Below are positions 6,712 to 13,394 of a stretch of 13,494 nucleotides of DNA, in pieces. How positions within the stretch are numbered: the first letter of the stretch is position 1; each line of letters opens with the position of its first letter. The notes under the pieces were generated by a model. That model was not told the origin of the DNA and did no database searches. It saw only the letters and a list, made by a program, of their open reading frames with translations. Source of the stretch: an uncultured Oscillospiraceae bacterium (GTDB lineage Bacteria; Bacillota; Clostridia; Oscillospirales; Oscillospiraceae). Where the stretch lies: positions 1 through 13,494 of the forward strand of contig CAKTEB010000067.1 of the NCBI GenBank assembly GCA_934546685.1. Direction: 5' to 3'. The translations under genes and the position numbers were made by a program.

Positions 6712-7626
6712 TCAGAACAGGCTGGTCTCGGAGTACTTTCTGGACACGCCGTTGGCGATGAACAGGAGCACTACGTTGACAGCGGAGTTGAAGAGACCAA
6801 CTGCGGTAGAATAGCCATAGTCTGCTTCCAGAAGGCCCTTTCTGTAAACGAAGGTACCGATGACATCGGAGGTTTCGTAGATCAGGGGGTTGTACAGGAG
6901 CAGGATCTTTTCCTGGTTTGCATTCATCAGGGAGCCGATCTTCATGATGAGCATGATGACGACTGTGGGCATAATGCCAGGAATGGTGACGTTCAGGGTC
7001 TGCTTCCAGCGGTTTGCGCCGTCGATCACAGCGGCCTCATAGAGCTCCTGATCGATGCTGGTGAGGGCTGCCAGGAAGAGGATGGAGCCGAAGCCAACCT
7101 GCTGCCACAGATCGGTGACCACCATGATCGTCCGGAAGTACTCGGGCACAGACAGAAGGTTCTTTGCTTCCTTCAGGAAGCCGATGTTCACCAGCATGCC
7201 GGTGATAACGCCATCGGAAGCAACGAAGTCGATGATGATACCAGAGATAACGACGGTAGAAATGAAGTTGGGCATGTAGCTGACAACCTGGATGACTTTC
7301 TTGTAATACTCGTTATCCAGCTCGTTGAGCAGCAGTGCGAAGATAATCGGTGCAGGGAAGCCGAAAATCACGCTGTAGAGGCTAAGGATCAGAGTGTTCT
7401 TCAATACCCGGACGAAGAATACAGAGCTGAAGAAGGTCACGAAATGCTTCAGACCGACCCATTCACTCATGTAAACACCGTTCTTGGGAGTGAATCGCTC
7501 AAAACCCAGAACGATGCCCGCCATGGGCAGATAGTTGAAGATGATAAGATACACGACGATGGGCAGGATCAAGAGATACAGGCCCTTGTTCATACGCCAG
7601 TCGCGCTTCAACTCAATCAATCGCAT
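6712..7626 (-). CDS. CUT1-family ABC transporter permease, LplB/YteP-like
   Basis: The protein has 304 residues and is the first gene of a two-gene operon; its partner starts 17 bp after its stop. The N-terminus (KRDWRMNKGLYLLILPIVVYLIIFNYLPMA across 7-36) is typical of LplB-type permeases: a charged start, a first membrane helix, then a NYLPM motif. Further hydrophobic helices lie at about 75-100, 117-134, 163-188, 218-235 and 275-292. The EAA loop is ELYEAAVIDGANRW followed by NVTIPGIMP (194-220), with the conserved EAA, DGA and IP positions intact. AAAGGAG precedes ATG 7626. Together with the LplC-like protein it should form the membrane channel for the substrate delivered by a lipoprotein such as that at 2274-4046. 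Confidence 0.9.
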   Translation of the reverse strand: MRLIELKRDWRMNKGLYLLILPIVVYLIIFNYLPMAGIVLGFERFTPKNGVYMSEWVGLKHFVTFFSSVFFVRVLKNTLILSLYSVIFGFPAPIIFALLLNELDNEYYKKVIQVVSYMPNFISTVVISGIIIDFVASDGVITGMLVNIGFLKEAKNLLSVPEYFRTIMVVTDLWQQVGFGSILFLAALTSIDQELYEAAVIDGANRWKQTLNVTIPGIMPTVVIMLIMKIGSLMNANQEKILLLYNPLIYETSDVIGTFVYRKGLLEADYGYSTAVGLFNSAVNVVLLFIANGVSRKYSETSLF

Positions 7627-7682
7627 GCCAATTCTCCTTTACTTGATTGGTTTGCATTTCTGCATATTTCACGTTCCCCATA

Positions 7683-7914
7683 TGCCGCCTTGCCTGGAAG
7701 CGGCAGCGCTCGAAGTTCAAAATACCACGTTTTATCCACCGGCCCGCGGGACGCCCAACCTGCACACGAGCGCTGGGGGACTCGATGGATCTGCCTTGCG
7801 CGGTATTTGTCCTTTTCTGCGTGAAAGCGCGAGTGTCCGCTGAGAAAGACCGATTGTATTGGATGGCACGGTCTTTTGCCTTACTCTTTGGGCACTTTTT
7901 GAAGGCTTTCGCCT
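7683..7914 (-). ncRNA. Candidate structured leader RNA of the permease operon
   Basis: Helices found by eye nest into one long domain. AGCGG 7699-7703 pairs with 7837-7841; CTCG 7709-7712 with 7830-7833; the ten bases 7720-7729 with 7799-7808; and 7734-7740 with 7784-7790. At the tip CCCA 7754-7757 pairs with 7774-7777 and 7762-7765 with 7770-7773. Two of these pairs are G-U on the minus strand but A-C on the plus strand, so the RNA is probably read from the minus strand, like the permeases. Two separate hairpins lie 5' of it: AAAGACCG 7845-7852 with 7869-7876, and AGGC-GAAA-GCCT at 7903-7914 with a GNRA loop. A promoter sits just upstream. I do not recognise it as a known riboswitch. A 6S-like fold (long hairpin with a central bubble) is one alternative. 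Confidence 0.45.
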
Positions 7915-7924
7915 ATCAAAATTG

Positions 7925-7952
7925 ATTATAGCATAATTTGTGCATTTAGCAA
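7925..7952 (-). promoter_or_regulatory. Sigma-A promoter of the permease operon or leader RNA
   Basis: On the minus strand TTGCTA (7947-7952) and a perfect TATAAT (7925-7930) are 16 bp apart. The start point would be near 7918, about 290 bp before the first permease start codon. Confidence 0.6.
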
Positions 7953-8190
7953 GTAATTTTTCATAAAAACCACGATATTTTTTATCTAATTCCCCTATAA
8001 GCCATGGCAGAATCCATAAACGCCCCCCGATTTCTCTGGGTATTTTCCGGTTTGTTTTGTGCAACTTGTCGTGGTTCGTTCAATTTCCGTTCCCGTTCTA
8101 AACGATATTTTTACTTTATTTTCGGTCATATTACGAACTTTTTCGCACTTTTCCGTGATTTCGTACAATAGCTTACACACCCCTATTTTA
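7953..8190. other. AT-rich gene-free stretch with an inverted and a direct repeat
   Basis: No convincing gene is present. ATAAAAA (7963-7969) is repeated inverted at 7979-7985 across 9 bp, just upstream of the permease promoter, and could be an operator. The 11-bp word ACGATATTTTT occurs at 7972-7982 and again at 8102-8112. The two small minus-strand reading frames (7995-8195 and 7732-8064) lack good ribosome binding sites and family resemblance. Confidence 0.4.
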
Positions 8191-8193
8191 TGC

Positions 8194-8232
8194 AAAAAGC
8201 ACCGGAGGCAGAACCGCCGCTCTGCCTCCGGT
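8194..8232 (-). terminator. Strong intrinsic terminator after the clpC-like gene
   Basis: ACCGGAGGCAGA (8201-8212) pairs perfectly over 12 bp with 8221-8232 around an 8-nt loop. On the minus strand it is followed by GCTTTTTG, with the T5 run at 8194-8198. It begins 8 bp past the clpC-like stop codon. Confidence 0.9.
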
Positions 8233-8240
8233 AAATTTAT

Positions 8241-10586
8241 TTAATCCGTGGTGAGGATCACACCCTGGGGCCCGGGCCGGGCCCTGAGCTTTCCCTCCCA
8301 GCCCCCCAGGGCCATTCTCTCCGCCAAGGGATCCCCCAGCTCCCGGTCGATGACCCGCCGGAGGGATCTTGCCCCATAGCCGTCCCCGGGCCATCGATCC
8401 AGTACATAGCCCGTGAGCTCCTCCGAGAGCTCCAGACATCGGCCCGGGCCCTGGGCCTTTTGGCGGAATTCCTCCAGCAGCTTCTCCGCCACCTGCCGCT
8501 TTGCCGCCGGATCCAGGGGATAGAAGGGCACGATGGCGTCCAGGCGGCCCAGCAGCTCCCGGGAAAAGCAGGATTCCAGCTCCCGGCGCAGGGCGCTCTG
8601 GCCGTCCTCCTGCCGTTCTCCGAAGCCTAAGAGGCCGCCCCGGCCCGACAGGGCCTCAGACCCCAAATTACAGGTGAGCACCACCACGGTATTCCGGAAG
8701 TCCACGGTCTCCCCTTCCGCGTCGGTGAGCTGGCCCTCGTCCATGATCTGGAGCAGCAGGGCCCGGACGTCCCCATGGGCCTTTTCCACCTCGTCGAATA
8801 ATATTAAGGAATAGGGCCGGTTCCGCACCTTTTCCGTGAGAAGCCCGCCCTCCCCGTAGCCCGCGTAGCCGGGCGGCGCGCCGATGAGGGTAGCGGTGCC
8901 GTTTTTCTCGCTGAGCTCCGTCATGTCCAGGCGGATCAGGGCCCCGGGCTCCCCGTAGAGCTCCCTGGCCATGGCCCGGCACAGCTCCGTTTTGCCCACT
9001 CCCGTGGGCCCCGCGAACAGGAAGCAGCCCCTGGGCCGCTGGGAACCCGTGAGCCCCATGCGGCTCCGAAGCAGGCCCTTGGCCACGGTCTCGGCGGCGA
9101 TCCGCTGGCCCTTGACGGTATGGCAGAGCCGGTCTGTGAGCGCCAGCAGGCTGCCCCCGGGCTGGGCCAGGATATCCTCCACGGGGACCCCGGTGCGCTC
9201 ATAGACCACCTGGGCCACATGCTCCTTCTCCACCGTGGGAACGCCCCGGCGGCGGCATTTCTCCTGCATGTCCCGGCCCAGCCGTCCCAGCTGATCCCGA
9301 ATTTTTGCCGCCTCCTCATACTGCCGGTTCTCCACGGCTCCGGCCAGCTGCTGCTCCAGGCCCCGGCGCTGCCGCCGCTCCCGGCCGGAGATGTGCTGCT
9401 CGGAGCCCAGGCGCACCAGCGCCGCCGCCTCGTCCATGAGATCCACGGCCTTGTCCGGCCAGCACAGCTGGGGCAGATACCGCCCGGACAGCGCCGCCGC
9501 GGCCTGGATGGCCTCCTCGGAATAGCGCACATGATGGAACCGCTGGAATTCCGGTTGGAGGCCCCGCAGGATCTCCAGGGTCTCCTCCCTGGTGGGTTCC
9601 GGCACCGTCACCTGGGAGAACCGGCGGCTCAGGGCCGCGTCCCGAAGGATATACTTCCGGTATTCCTTCTCGGTGGTGGCGCCGATGAGCTGGAGCTCTC
9701 CCCGGCCCAGGGCGGGCTTTAGGATGTTGGCGGCGTCCACGGCTCCCTCGGCGGAGCCCGCGCCCACAATGGTGTGCATCTCATCTACAAATAGAATGAT
9801 GTTCCCGGCCCGGATCACCTCATCCAGGATATCCCGGAGCCGCTCCTCAAATTCGCCCCGGTACTTGGTGCCCGCCACCAGGGCGGACATATAGAGCGCC
9901 ACCACCCGCTTGTCCCGGAGAGATTCCGGCACGTCTCCCCCGGAGATCTCCTGGGCCAGCTTCTCTGCCAGGGCCGTCTTGCCCACCCCGGGCCGGCCCA
10001 CCAGGGCCAGATTGTTCTTCGTCTTTCGGCATAGAATTTGGATCATCTGCTGGAGCTCCCGCTCCCGCCCGATCACCGGCATGCACTCTCCGGCCCCGGC
10101 CTTTTGGGTCAGGTCCTGGCTGAACCGGTCTAATAGCTTTGTGACCACGGTGCTTCCTCCCCCGCTGTATGGTAGATGTTTGGCCCCGGTATAGAGCCGC
10201 TGCCGGTCCGCCTCCAGATCCCGGAGCAGAATCTCCCCGGCGCTGCCGGAGACACGCAGGATGCCCAGCAGCAGCTGGGCAGGCTCCAAGGGATATTTGC
10301 CTCCGGCCTCGGCGGCGCCCGCCGCAAGGCATTGCTCCGCCTCTCGGGTGAACCCCTGGAGGCCGCCCCAGCCCGGGGCCCCTCGGCCCCACCGGGCGCA
10401 TTGGACCTCCAGGAGCCGATCCATAGGCGCGCCGGAGCGCGCAAGCAGGCTCCCCACCTCCGGGCTGCGGCTGAGGCCCAGCAGCAGGTGGCCGCTGTCC
10501 ACCCCGCTGTGGCCCATCAGCGCCGCCGTGGCCTGGGCCCAATTCAGGCAGGTTTTAGCCCTGGGTGAAAAGGTCTCATGGGTCAT
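8241..10586 (-). CDS. clpC: ClpC-type AAA+ unfoldase (Clp protease ATP-binding subunit)
   Basis: The protein has 781 residues, slightly short of typical ClpC. ATG 10586 is chosen over 10619 because GGAGGGGG precedes it and the family's N-domain begins directly (FSPRAKTCLNWAQ). Domains in order are the Clp N-domain (1-140); AAA1 with Walker A GRPGVGKT (197-204), pore loop KYRGEF (241-246), Walker B ILFVDE (264-269) and arginine fingers near 321-322; a UVR-type coiled coil (about 405-440); and AAA2 with Walker A GPTGVGKT (526-533), pore loop GYAGYG (573-578), Walker B LILFDE (594-599) and sensor GAR (738-740). LGF at 653-655 resembles the ClpP-docking loop, so it probably feeds substrates to ClpP in the cytoplasm. 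The classical ctsR-mcsA-mcsB neighbours are absent and no CtsR-like operator is evident. It may be a second ClpC paralogue or the sole one; this cannot be told here. Confidence 0.88.
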   Translation of the reverse strand: MTHETFSPRAKTCLNWAQATAALMGHSGVDSGHLLLGLSRSPEVGSLLARSGAPMDRLLEVQCARWGRGAPGWGGLQGFTREAEQCLAAGAAEAGGKYPLEPAQLLLGILRVSGSAGEILLRDLEADRQRLYTGAKHLPYSGGGSTVVTKLLDRFSQDLTQKAGAGECMPVIGRERELQQMIQILCRKTKNNLALVGRPGVGKTALAEKLAQEISGGDVPESLRDKRVVALYMSALVAGTKYRGEFEERLRDILDEVIRAGNIILFVDEMHTIVGAGSAEGAVDAANILKPALGRGELQLIGATTEKEYRKYILRDAALSRRFSQVTVPEPTREETLEILRGLQPEFQRFHHVRYSEEAIQAAAALSGRYLPQLCWPDKAVDLMDEAAALVRLGSEQHISGRERRQRRGLEQQLAGAVENRQYEEAAKIRDQLGRLGRDMQEKCRRRGVPTVEKEHVAQVVYERTGVPVEDILAQPGGSLLALTDRLCHTVKGQRIAAETVAKGLLRSRMGLTGSQRPRGCFLFAGPTGVGKTELCRAMARELYGEPGALIRLDMTELSEKNGTATLIGAPPGYAGYGEGGLLTEKVRNRPYSLILFDEVEKAHGDVRALLLQIMDEGQLTDAEGETVDFRNTVVVLTCNLGSEALSGRGGLLGFGERQEDGQSALRRELESCFSRELLGRLDAIVPFYPLDPAAKRQVAEKLLEEFRQKAQGPGRCLELSEELTGYVLDRWPGDGYGARSLRRVIDRELGDPLAERMALGGWEGKLRARPGPQGVILTTD

Positions 10587-10677
10587 ATCGCCCCCTCCCC
10601 TCTCCATGATCCTGTCCATTTCCTCGGGATTTCAAACAAATACCACGCGGATTCCGAAAAATCACACCAGAAAAGAA

Positions 10678-10705
10678 TTGCTTTTTTCCAAATCCGTGTT
10701 ACAAT
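10678..10705 (+). promoter_or_regulatory. Sigma-A promoter of the ferredoxin gene
   Basis: TTGCTT (10678-10683) and TACAAT (10700-10705) are separated by 16 bp, with a start near 10712 and a leader of about 60 nt. Right at the start lies an imperfect palindrome at 10714-10729 (12 of 16 positions symmetric) that could be an operator. Confidence 0.65.
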
Positions 10706-10772
10706 GAAGTCAAATCACGATACCGTGGTTGTACTTAAATGGAACCAAACCCGAATTGGAGGTGTAACACAC

Positions 10773-10943
10773 ATGGCATACAAGATCGGTGAAGACTGCA
10801 TTTCCTGCGGTCTGTGCGCCAGCAACTGTCCCGTGGAGGCCATTGCTGCCGGTGCTGAGCACTATGAGATCAACGCCGACGTCTGCATCGACTGCGGCAC
10901 CTGCGCTGACAACTGTCCCGTAGAGGCAATCGCCCAGGACTAA
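10773..10943 (+). CDS. 2[4Fe-4S] clostridial-type ferredoxin
   Basis: The protein has 56 residues, the usual size for small clostridial ferredoxins. Two CXXCXXCXXXCP motifs are intact: Cys9, 12, 15, 19 and Cys38, 41, 44, 48, each set followed by VEAIA. The two halves are clearly internal duplicates. It carries electrons at low potential in the cytoplasm, for example between pyruvate:ferredoxin oxidoreductase and hydrogenase or Rnf; the actual partners are not in the window. ATG 10773 is preceded by GGAGGT (10758-10763). An upstream in-frame extension to 10578 would start before the promoter and overlap the clp start, so it is discarded. The gene is a single unit with its own promoter and terminator. 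Its preferred codons (AAC, GAC, TGC, GCC) are those expected of a highly expressed gene. Confidence 0.96.
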   Translation: MAYKIGEDCISCGLCASNCPVEAIAAGAEHYEINADVCIDCGTCADNCPVEAIAQD

Positions 10944-10956
10944 TTGTTATGGTAGC

Positions 10957-10990
10957 AAAATGGACGCCGTTCTGCGGCGTCCATTTTCTC
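10957..10990 (+). terminator. Intrinsic terminator of the ferredoxin gene
   Basis: AAAATGGACGCCG (10957-10969) pairs perfectly over 13 bp with 10975-10987 around the loop TTCTG, ending in TTTTCTCTTT. A second, much weaker stem-loop (GTCGGC 11018-11023 with GCCGAT 11029-11034, followed by CTTTT) may act as backup. Confidence 0.85.
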
Positions 10991-11179
10991 TTTGGGGCAA
11001 CACCATATCAATGTATCGTCGGCCTTCAGCCGATCTTTTCCGCCGGAAATGCGTTATTTTTTCTTGAGATACACAAAGTATGTCTGTGAAAAACTGCCTT
11101 TTTCCGACGCAAAATCTCTGGCTGAATCCTCGACGCTAATTTATATGGTATTGCCCTGAATCTCCGGAGGTGATATGCA

Positions 11180-11890
11180 GTGGCTGAATATTTGTGGGAC
11201 AATGGCCCCATTTTATACAGCGCCCCGGGAGTATTCCCCATGGGCACCGACTCCATTCTTTTGGCGGACTTTGCCGGGGCCGGGAAGCGGGATAAGATCC
11301 TGGATCTCGGTACCGGCTCCGGGCTCCTGCCGGTGCTGCTGCTCAGCAAATTCCCGGAAACCCGGGCCGACGCCCTGGAGCTGTCGGAGCCCGCGTGCAG
11401 GCTGGCGGAGCGGAATTTTGCGGAGAATGGCCTCCGTGACCGCTGTCGGCTGATCCACGGGGATCTCCGGGCGCATCGGGCGCTGCTTTCCGCCGGAGAC
11501 TATGACCTGGTGGTATCCAATCCCCCCTATTTCGCCGAAAGCTCCGGCTTTGTGGCGGAAAAAGGCCTGGGTACGGCCCGCAGCGACGGAAGCTGCACCC
11601 TGGAGGAGCTCTGCGCCGCCGCGGGCTATGCCCTGAAATGGGGTGGAAAATTCTGTGTGGTCTTCCGGCCGGAGCGGCTGTGCACGCTCATTTTCTGTCT
11701 GCAAAAATACGGCATGGAGCCCAAGCGGCTGCTGCCTGTCCATCACCGGGAGGGCCAGCCTGTGAATCTCATTCTATTGGAGGCCCGCCGGGGCGGCAAG
11801 CCCGGCCTCACCTGGGAAAACGACCTCTATCTCTACACCCCGGCGGGGCAGGAAAGTCCCCGGCTCCGGGCCATCTACCATCGGGCCTGA
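11180..11890 (+). CDS. trmN6: TrmN6-type tRNA1(Val) adenine-N6 methyltransferase family protein
   Basis: The protein has 236 residues, starting at GTG 11180 with GGAGG at 11166-11170. An ATG at 11175 is in another frame. It is a Rossmann-fold SAM-dependent methyltransferase: motif I DLGTGSGLLP (42-51), an acidic residue ending the next strand (LELSE, 66-70), GDL (94-96), and the N6-adenine signature NPPY (114-117). The N-terminal YSAPGVFPMGTDSILLADF (13-31) resembles the YfiC/YabB family start. By homology it would methylate A37 of tRNA1(Val). In Firmicutes this gene commonly precedes rsmI, as here (21 bp gap), usually with a small GIY-YIG gene between them. That gene is missing here. I saw no clear promoter in the 190 bp upstream. 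Confidence 0.85.
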   Translation: MAEYLWDNGPILYSAPGVFPMGTDSILLADFAGAGKRDKILDLGTGSGLLPVLLLSKFPETRADALELSEPACRLAERNFAENGLRDRCRLIHGDLRAHRALLSAGDYDLVVSNPPYFAESSGFVAEKGLGTARSDGSCTLEELCAAAGYALKWGGKFCVVFRPERLCTLIFCLQKYGMEPKRLLPVHHREGQPVNLILLEARRGGKPGLTWENDLYLYTPAGQESPRLRAIYHRA

Positions 11891-11911
11891 GGCCCAGCAA
11901 AGGAGAACGCT

Positions 11912-12745
11912 ATGTCTGGTACACTGATCCTAGTCCCCACCCCCATCGGCAATCTGGGGGACATCTCGCCCCGGGCCCAGGAGGCGCTGACCACCGCCGA
12001 TTTCATCGCCGCCGAGGACACGAGAGTTTCCGTGAAGCTTCTGAACCATCTGGGGCTCAAGAAGCAGCTGGTGAGCTATCACGAGCACAACAAGCAGGAA
12101 AGCGGCCCCCGGATCCTAACCCGTCTGCTGGAGGGGGAATCCTGCGCCCTGGTCACCGACGCGGGCACCCCCGCCATCTCCGATCCCGGAGAGGATCTGG
12201 TGCGGCTGTGCCACGAAAACGGCGTGACGGTGACGGCCATCCCCGGTCCCTGCGCCGCCGTGACCGCCCTGGCCATGAGCGGCCTGCCCACGGGAAGATG
12301 GTGCTTCGAGGGCTTTCTGTCTGTGAATAAGCGCTCCCGGCGGGAGCACCTGCAGGGGCTCCAGGACGAGACCCGCACCATGATCTTCTATGAGGCCCCC
12401 CACAAGCTGATCGCCACTCTGGAGGATCTGGCCGGAGCCTTCGGGCCGGAGCGGCAGGTATGCCTGTGCCGGGAGCTCACCAAGCTCCACGAGGAGGCCC
12501 TGCGCACCACCCTGGGCGAGGCCCTTCAATATTATCAGGAGAACAGCCCCAGAGGGGAATATGTGCTGATCGTGGCCGGTGCGGAGCCCAAGAGGGAGGA
12601 AGCGCCGAGCATGGAGACCTGCCTTCAGCGGGTGGAGGCCCTGCGGGAGAGCGGCATGTCGCTGAAGGATGCCGTGAAGGCGGTCAGCAAGGAGAGCGGC
12701 GTGGCAAGGAATGTGCTGTATGACGCGGCGGTAAAAATGGGATAA
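11912..12745 (+). CDS. rsmI: 16S rRNA (cytidine1402-2'-O)-methyltransferase
   Basis: The protein has 277 residues, close to the family length. RsmI methylates the ribose of C1402 in the decoding centre of 16S rRNA, in the cytoplasm, using SAM. Signature motifs are VPTPIGNLGDIS (8-19), AAEDTR (33-38), VTDAGTPAISDPG (81-93), IPGPCA (110-115), the FEGFL block (132-136) and FYEAPHKL (159-166). RELTKLHEE (187-195) is also typical. ATG 11912 is preceded by AAGGAG. It is probably co-transcribed with the methyltransferase 21 bp upstream. The C-terminal tail (about 235-277) is a variable basic helical region. It converges with the unknown gene at 12797-13207. Confidence 0.96.
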   Translation: MSGTLILVPTPIGNLGDISPRAQEALTTADFIAAEDTRVSVKLLNHLGLKKQLVSYHEHNKQESGPRILTRLLEGESCALVTDAGTPAISDPGEDLVRLCHENGVTVTAIPGPCAAVTALAMSGLPTGRWCFEGFLSVNKRSRREHLQGLQDETRTMIFYEAPHKLIATLEDLAGAFGPERQVCLCRELTKLHEEALRTTLGEALQYYQENSPRGEYVLIVAGAEPKREEAPSMETCLQRVEALRESGMSLKDAVKAVSKESGVARNVLYDAAVKMG

Positions 12746-12790
12746 AAAACGGGTGTGGAAATGCCCTCCTGCGAGGGCGTTTCCGCACCC
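12744..12790 (-). terminator. Convergent terminator between rsmI and the unknown gene
   Basis: An 18-bp stem (12751-12768 with 12773-12790, loop CTGC) has two non-Watson-Crick positions. They are U-G in plus-strand RNA and C-A in minus-strand RNA. The T run, however, is on the minus side (T6, from A6 at 12744-12749), right after the stem. It can therefore fold best for rsmI but has the U tract for the minus-strand gene, so it probably acts in both directions. Confidence 0.75.
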
Positions 12791-12796
12791 AGTCTT

Positions 12797-13207
12797 CTAC
12801 ATATCTTCGACCTGAAGCCGCTCCGTGCCGTTCCGCTCGAACTCCTCCATATATTCATCCATCCGGGCCACCAGCTCGTCATAATTCTGATTGGAGATGG
12901 GCGCGTAGTCCATGTCCCTTCTCGCCAGCTCCTCGGCCAGGATGTCAAAGAACACCGCGTCCTCATAGTCCATAATGGCCTCGTGGATGCCGCCCTCAGC
13001 GAAGGCCCGGGAGGGCACCGGCCGGCCGTTCCAGTTCTCCGTCAGAGCCTCCATCCCGTGGTTCTTACAATAGGAGAACAGCTTGCTCTCCACCCGGTCA
13101 TAGTCCTCGAAGCGGTCCCCGCCCCGGGTGGAATTGAGGATCCAGTTGCCGATGTACGCCATATCCAGAAGCCGCCGAAATTCCTTTTCCGTGAGCTCGA
13201 TCTGCAT
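12797..13207 (-). CDS. Conserved-looking acidic protein of unknown function
   Basis: The protein has 136 residues and I do not recognise a named family. It looks like a real gene: AAAGGAGGG lies before ATG 13207, a TATAAT box lies 26 bp upstream of that ATG, and there is a terminator hairpin just past the stop. The sequence is soluble and charged, with no signal peptide or membrane segment. It opens with a helix-like LTEKEFRRLLDMAYIGNWILNS spread over 5-26 and ends in another acidic helix (DELVARMDEYMEEFE, 110-124). Asp and Glu are frequent. It faces away from ddl and towards rsmI. A role in regulation or protein binding would be a guess. Confidence 0.8.
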   Translation of the reverse strand: MQIELTEKEFRRLLDMAYIGNWILNSTRGGDRFEDYDRVESKLFSYCKNHGMEALTENWNGRPVPSRAFAEGGIHEAIMDYEDAVFFDILAEELARRDMDYAPISNQNYDELVARMDEYMEEFERNGTERLQVEDM

Positions 13208-13232
13208 GGTGCATCCCTCCTTTGCTACTACT

Positions 13233-13238
13233 ATTATA
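13233..13238 (-). promoter_or_regulatory. -10 element of the unknown gene
   Basis: TATAAT on the minus strand lies 26 bp before the start codon, with AAAGGAGGG between. No good -35 is seen at 16-18 bp, so recognition may need an activator or an extended element. Confidence 0.4.
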
Positions 13239-13284
13239 TACGCTTGGGGGCGGGATTTCCACCGTCCCTGCGGATTCCCGGAAA

Positions 13285-13301
13285 ATTTCCCCCGGGGAAA
13301 T
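13285..13301. promoter_or_regulatory. Candidate operator between the unknown gene and ddl
   Basis: ATTTCCCC (13285-13292), one C, then GGGGAAAT (13294-13301) form a perfect 8-1-8 palindrome. It lies 13 bp upstream of the ddl -35. Related half-sites (GATTTCC at 13254-13260, GGAAATC at 13303-13309) flank it. Confidence 0.4.
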
Positions 13302-13314
13302 CGGAAATCAGCAC

Positions 13315-13343
13315 TTGTTTTATACCCCGTTTTATCATATTAT
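13315..13343 (+). promoter_or_regulatory. Sigma-A promoter of ddl
   Basis: TTGTTT (13315-13320) and TATTAT (13338-13343) are 17 bp apart, giving a start near 13350 and a leader of about 45 nt that is A/T-rich. Confidence 0.6.
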
Positions 13344-13394
13344 ATAGAGATAGTCAAGACAGAGATTATGATTATATAAGAGGTGCAACTTAAC

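Noticed and set aside
7683..7920. Known riboswitch or T-box leader before the permeases
   Set aside because: I looked for core words of the c-di-GMP, TPP, SAM, glycine, FMN, ZTP and T-box classes and found no match; an ACCGCG fragment resembles part of a T-box, but the AGGGTGG half is missing.
7732..8195. Two small minus-strand reading frames between the permeases and clpC
   Set aside because: They have no ribosome binding site, no recognisable motifs, and one covers the structured leader; they look like chance open frames.
11036..11165. Promoter of the trmN6-rsmI pair
   Set aside because: Several A/T-rich hexamers exist, but none gives a matched -35 and -10 at 16-18 bp; transcription probably starts in this gap, but I cannot place it.
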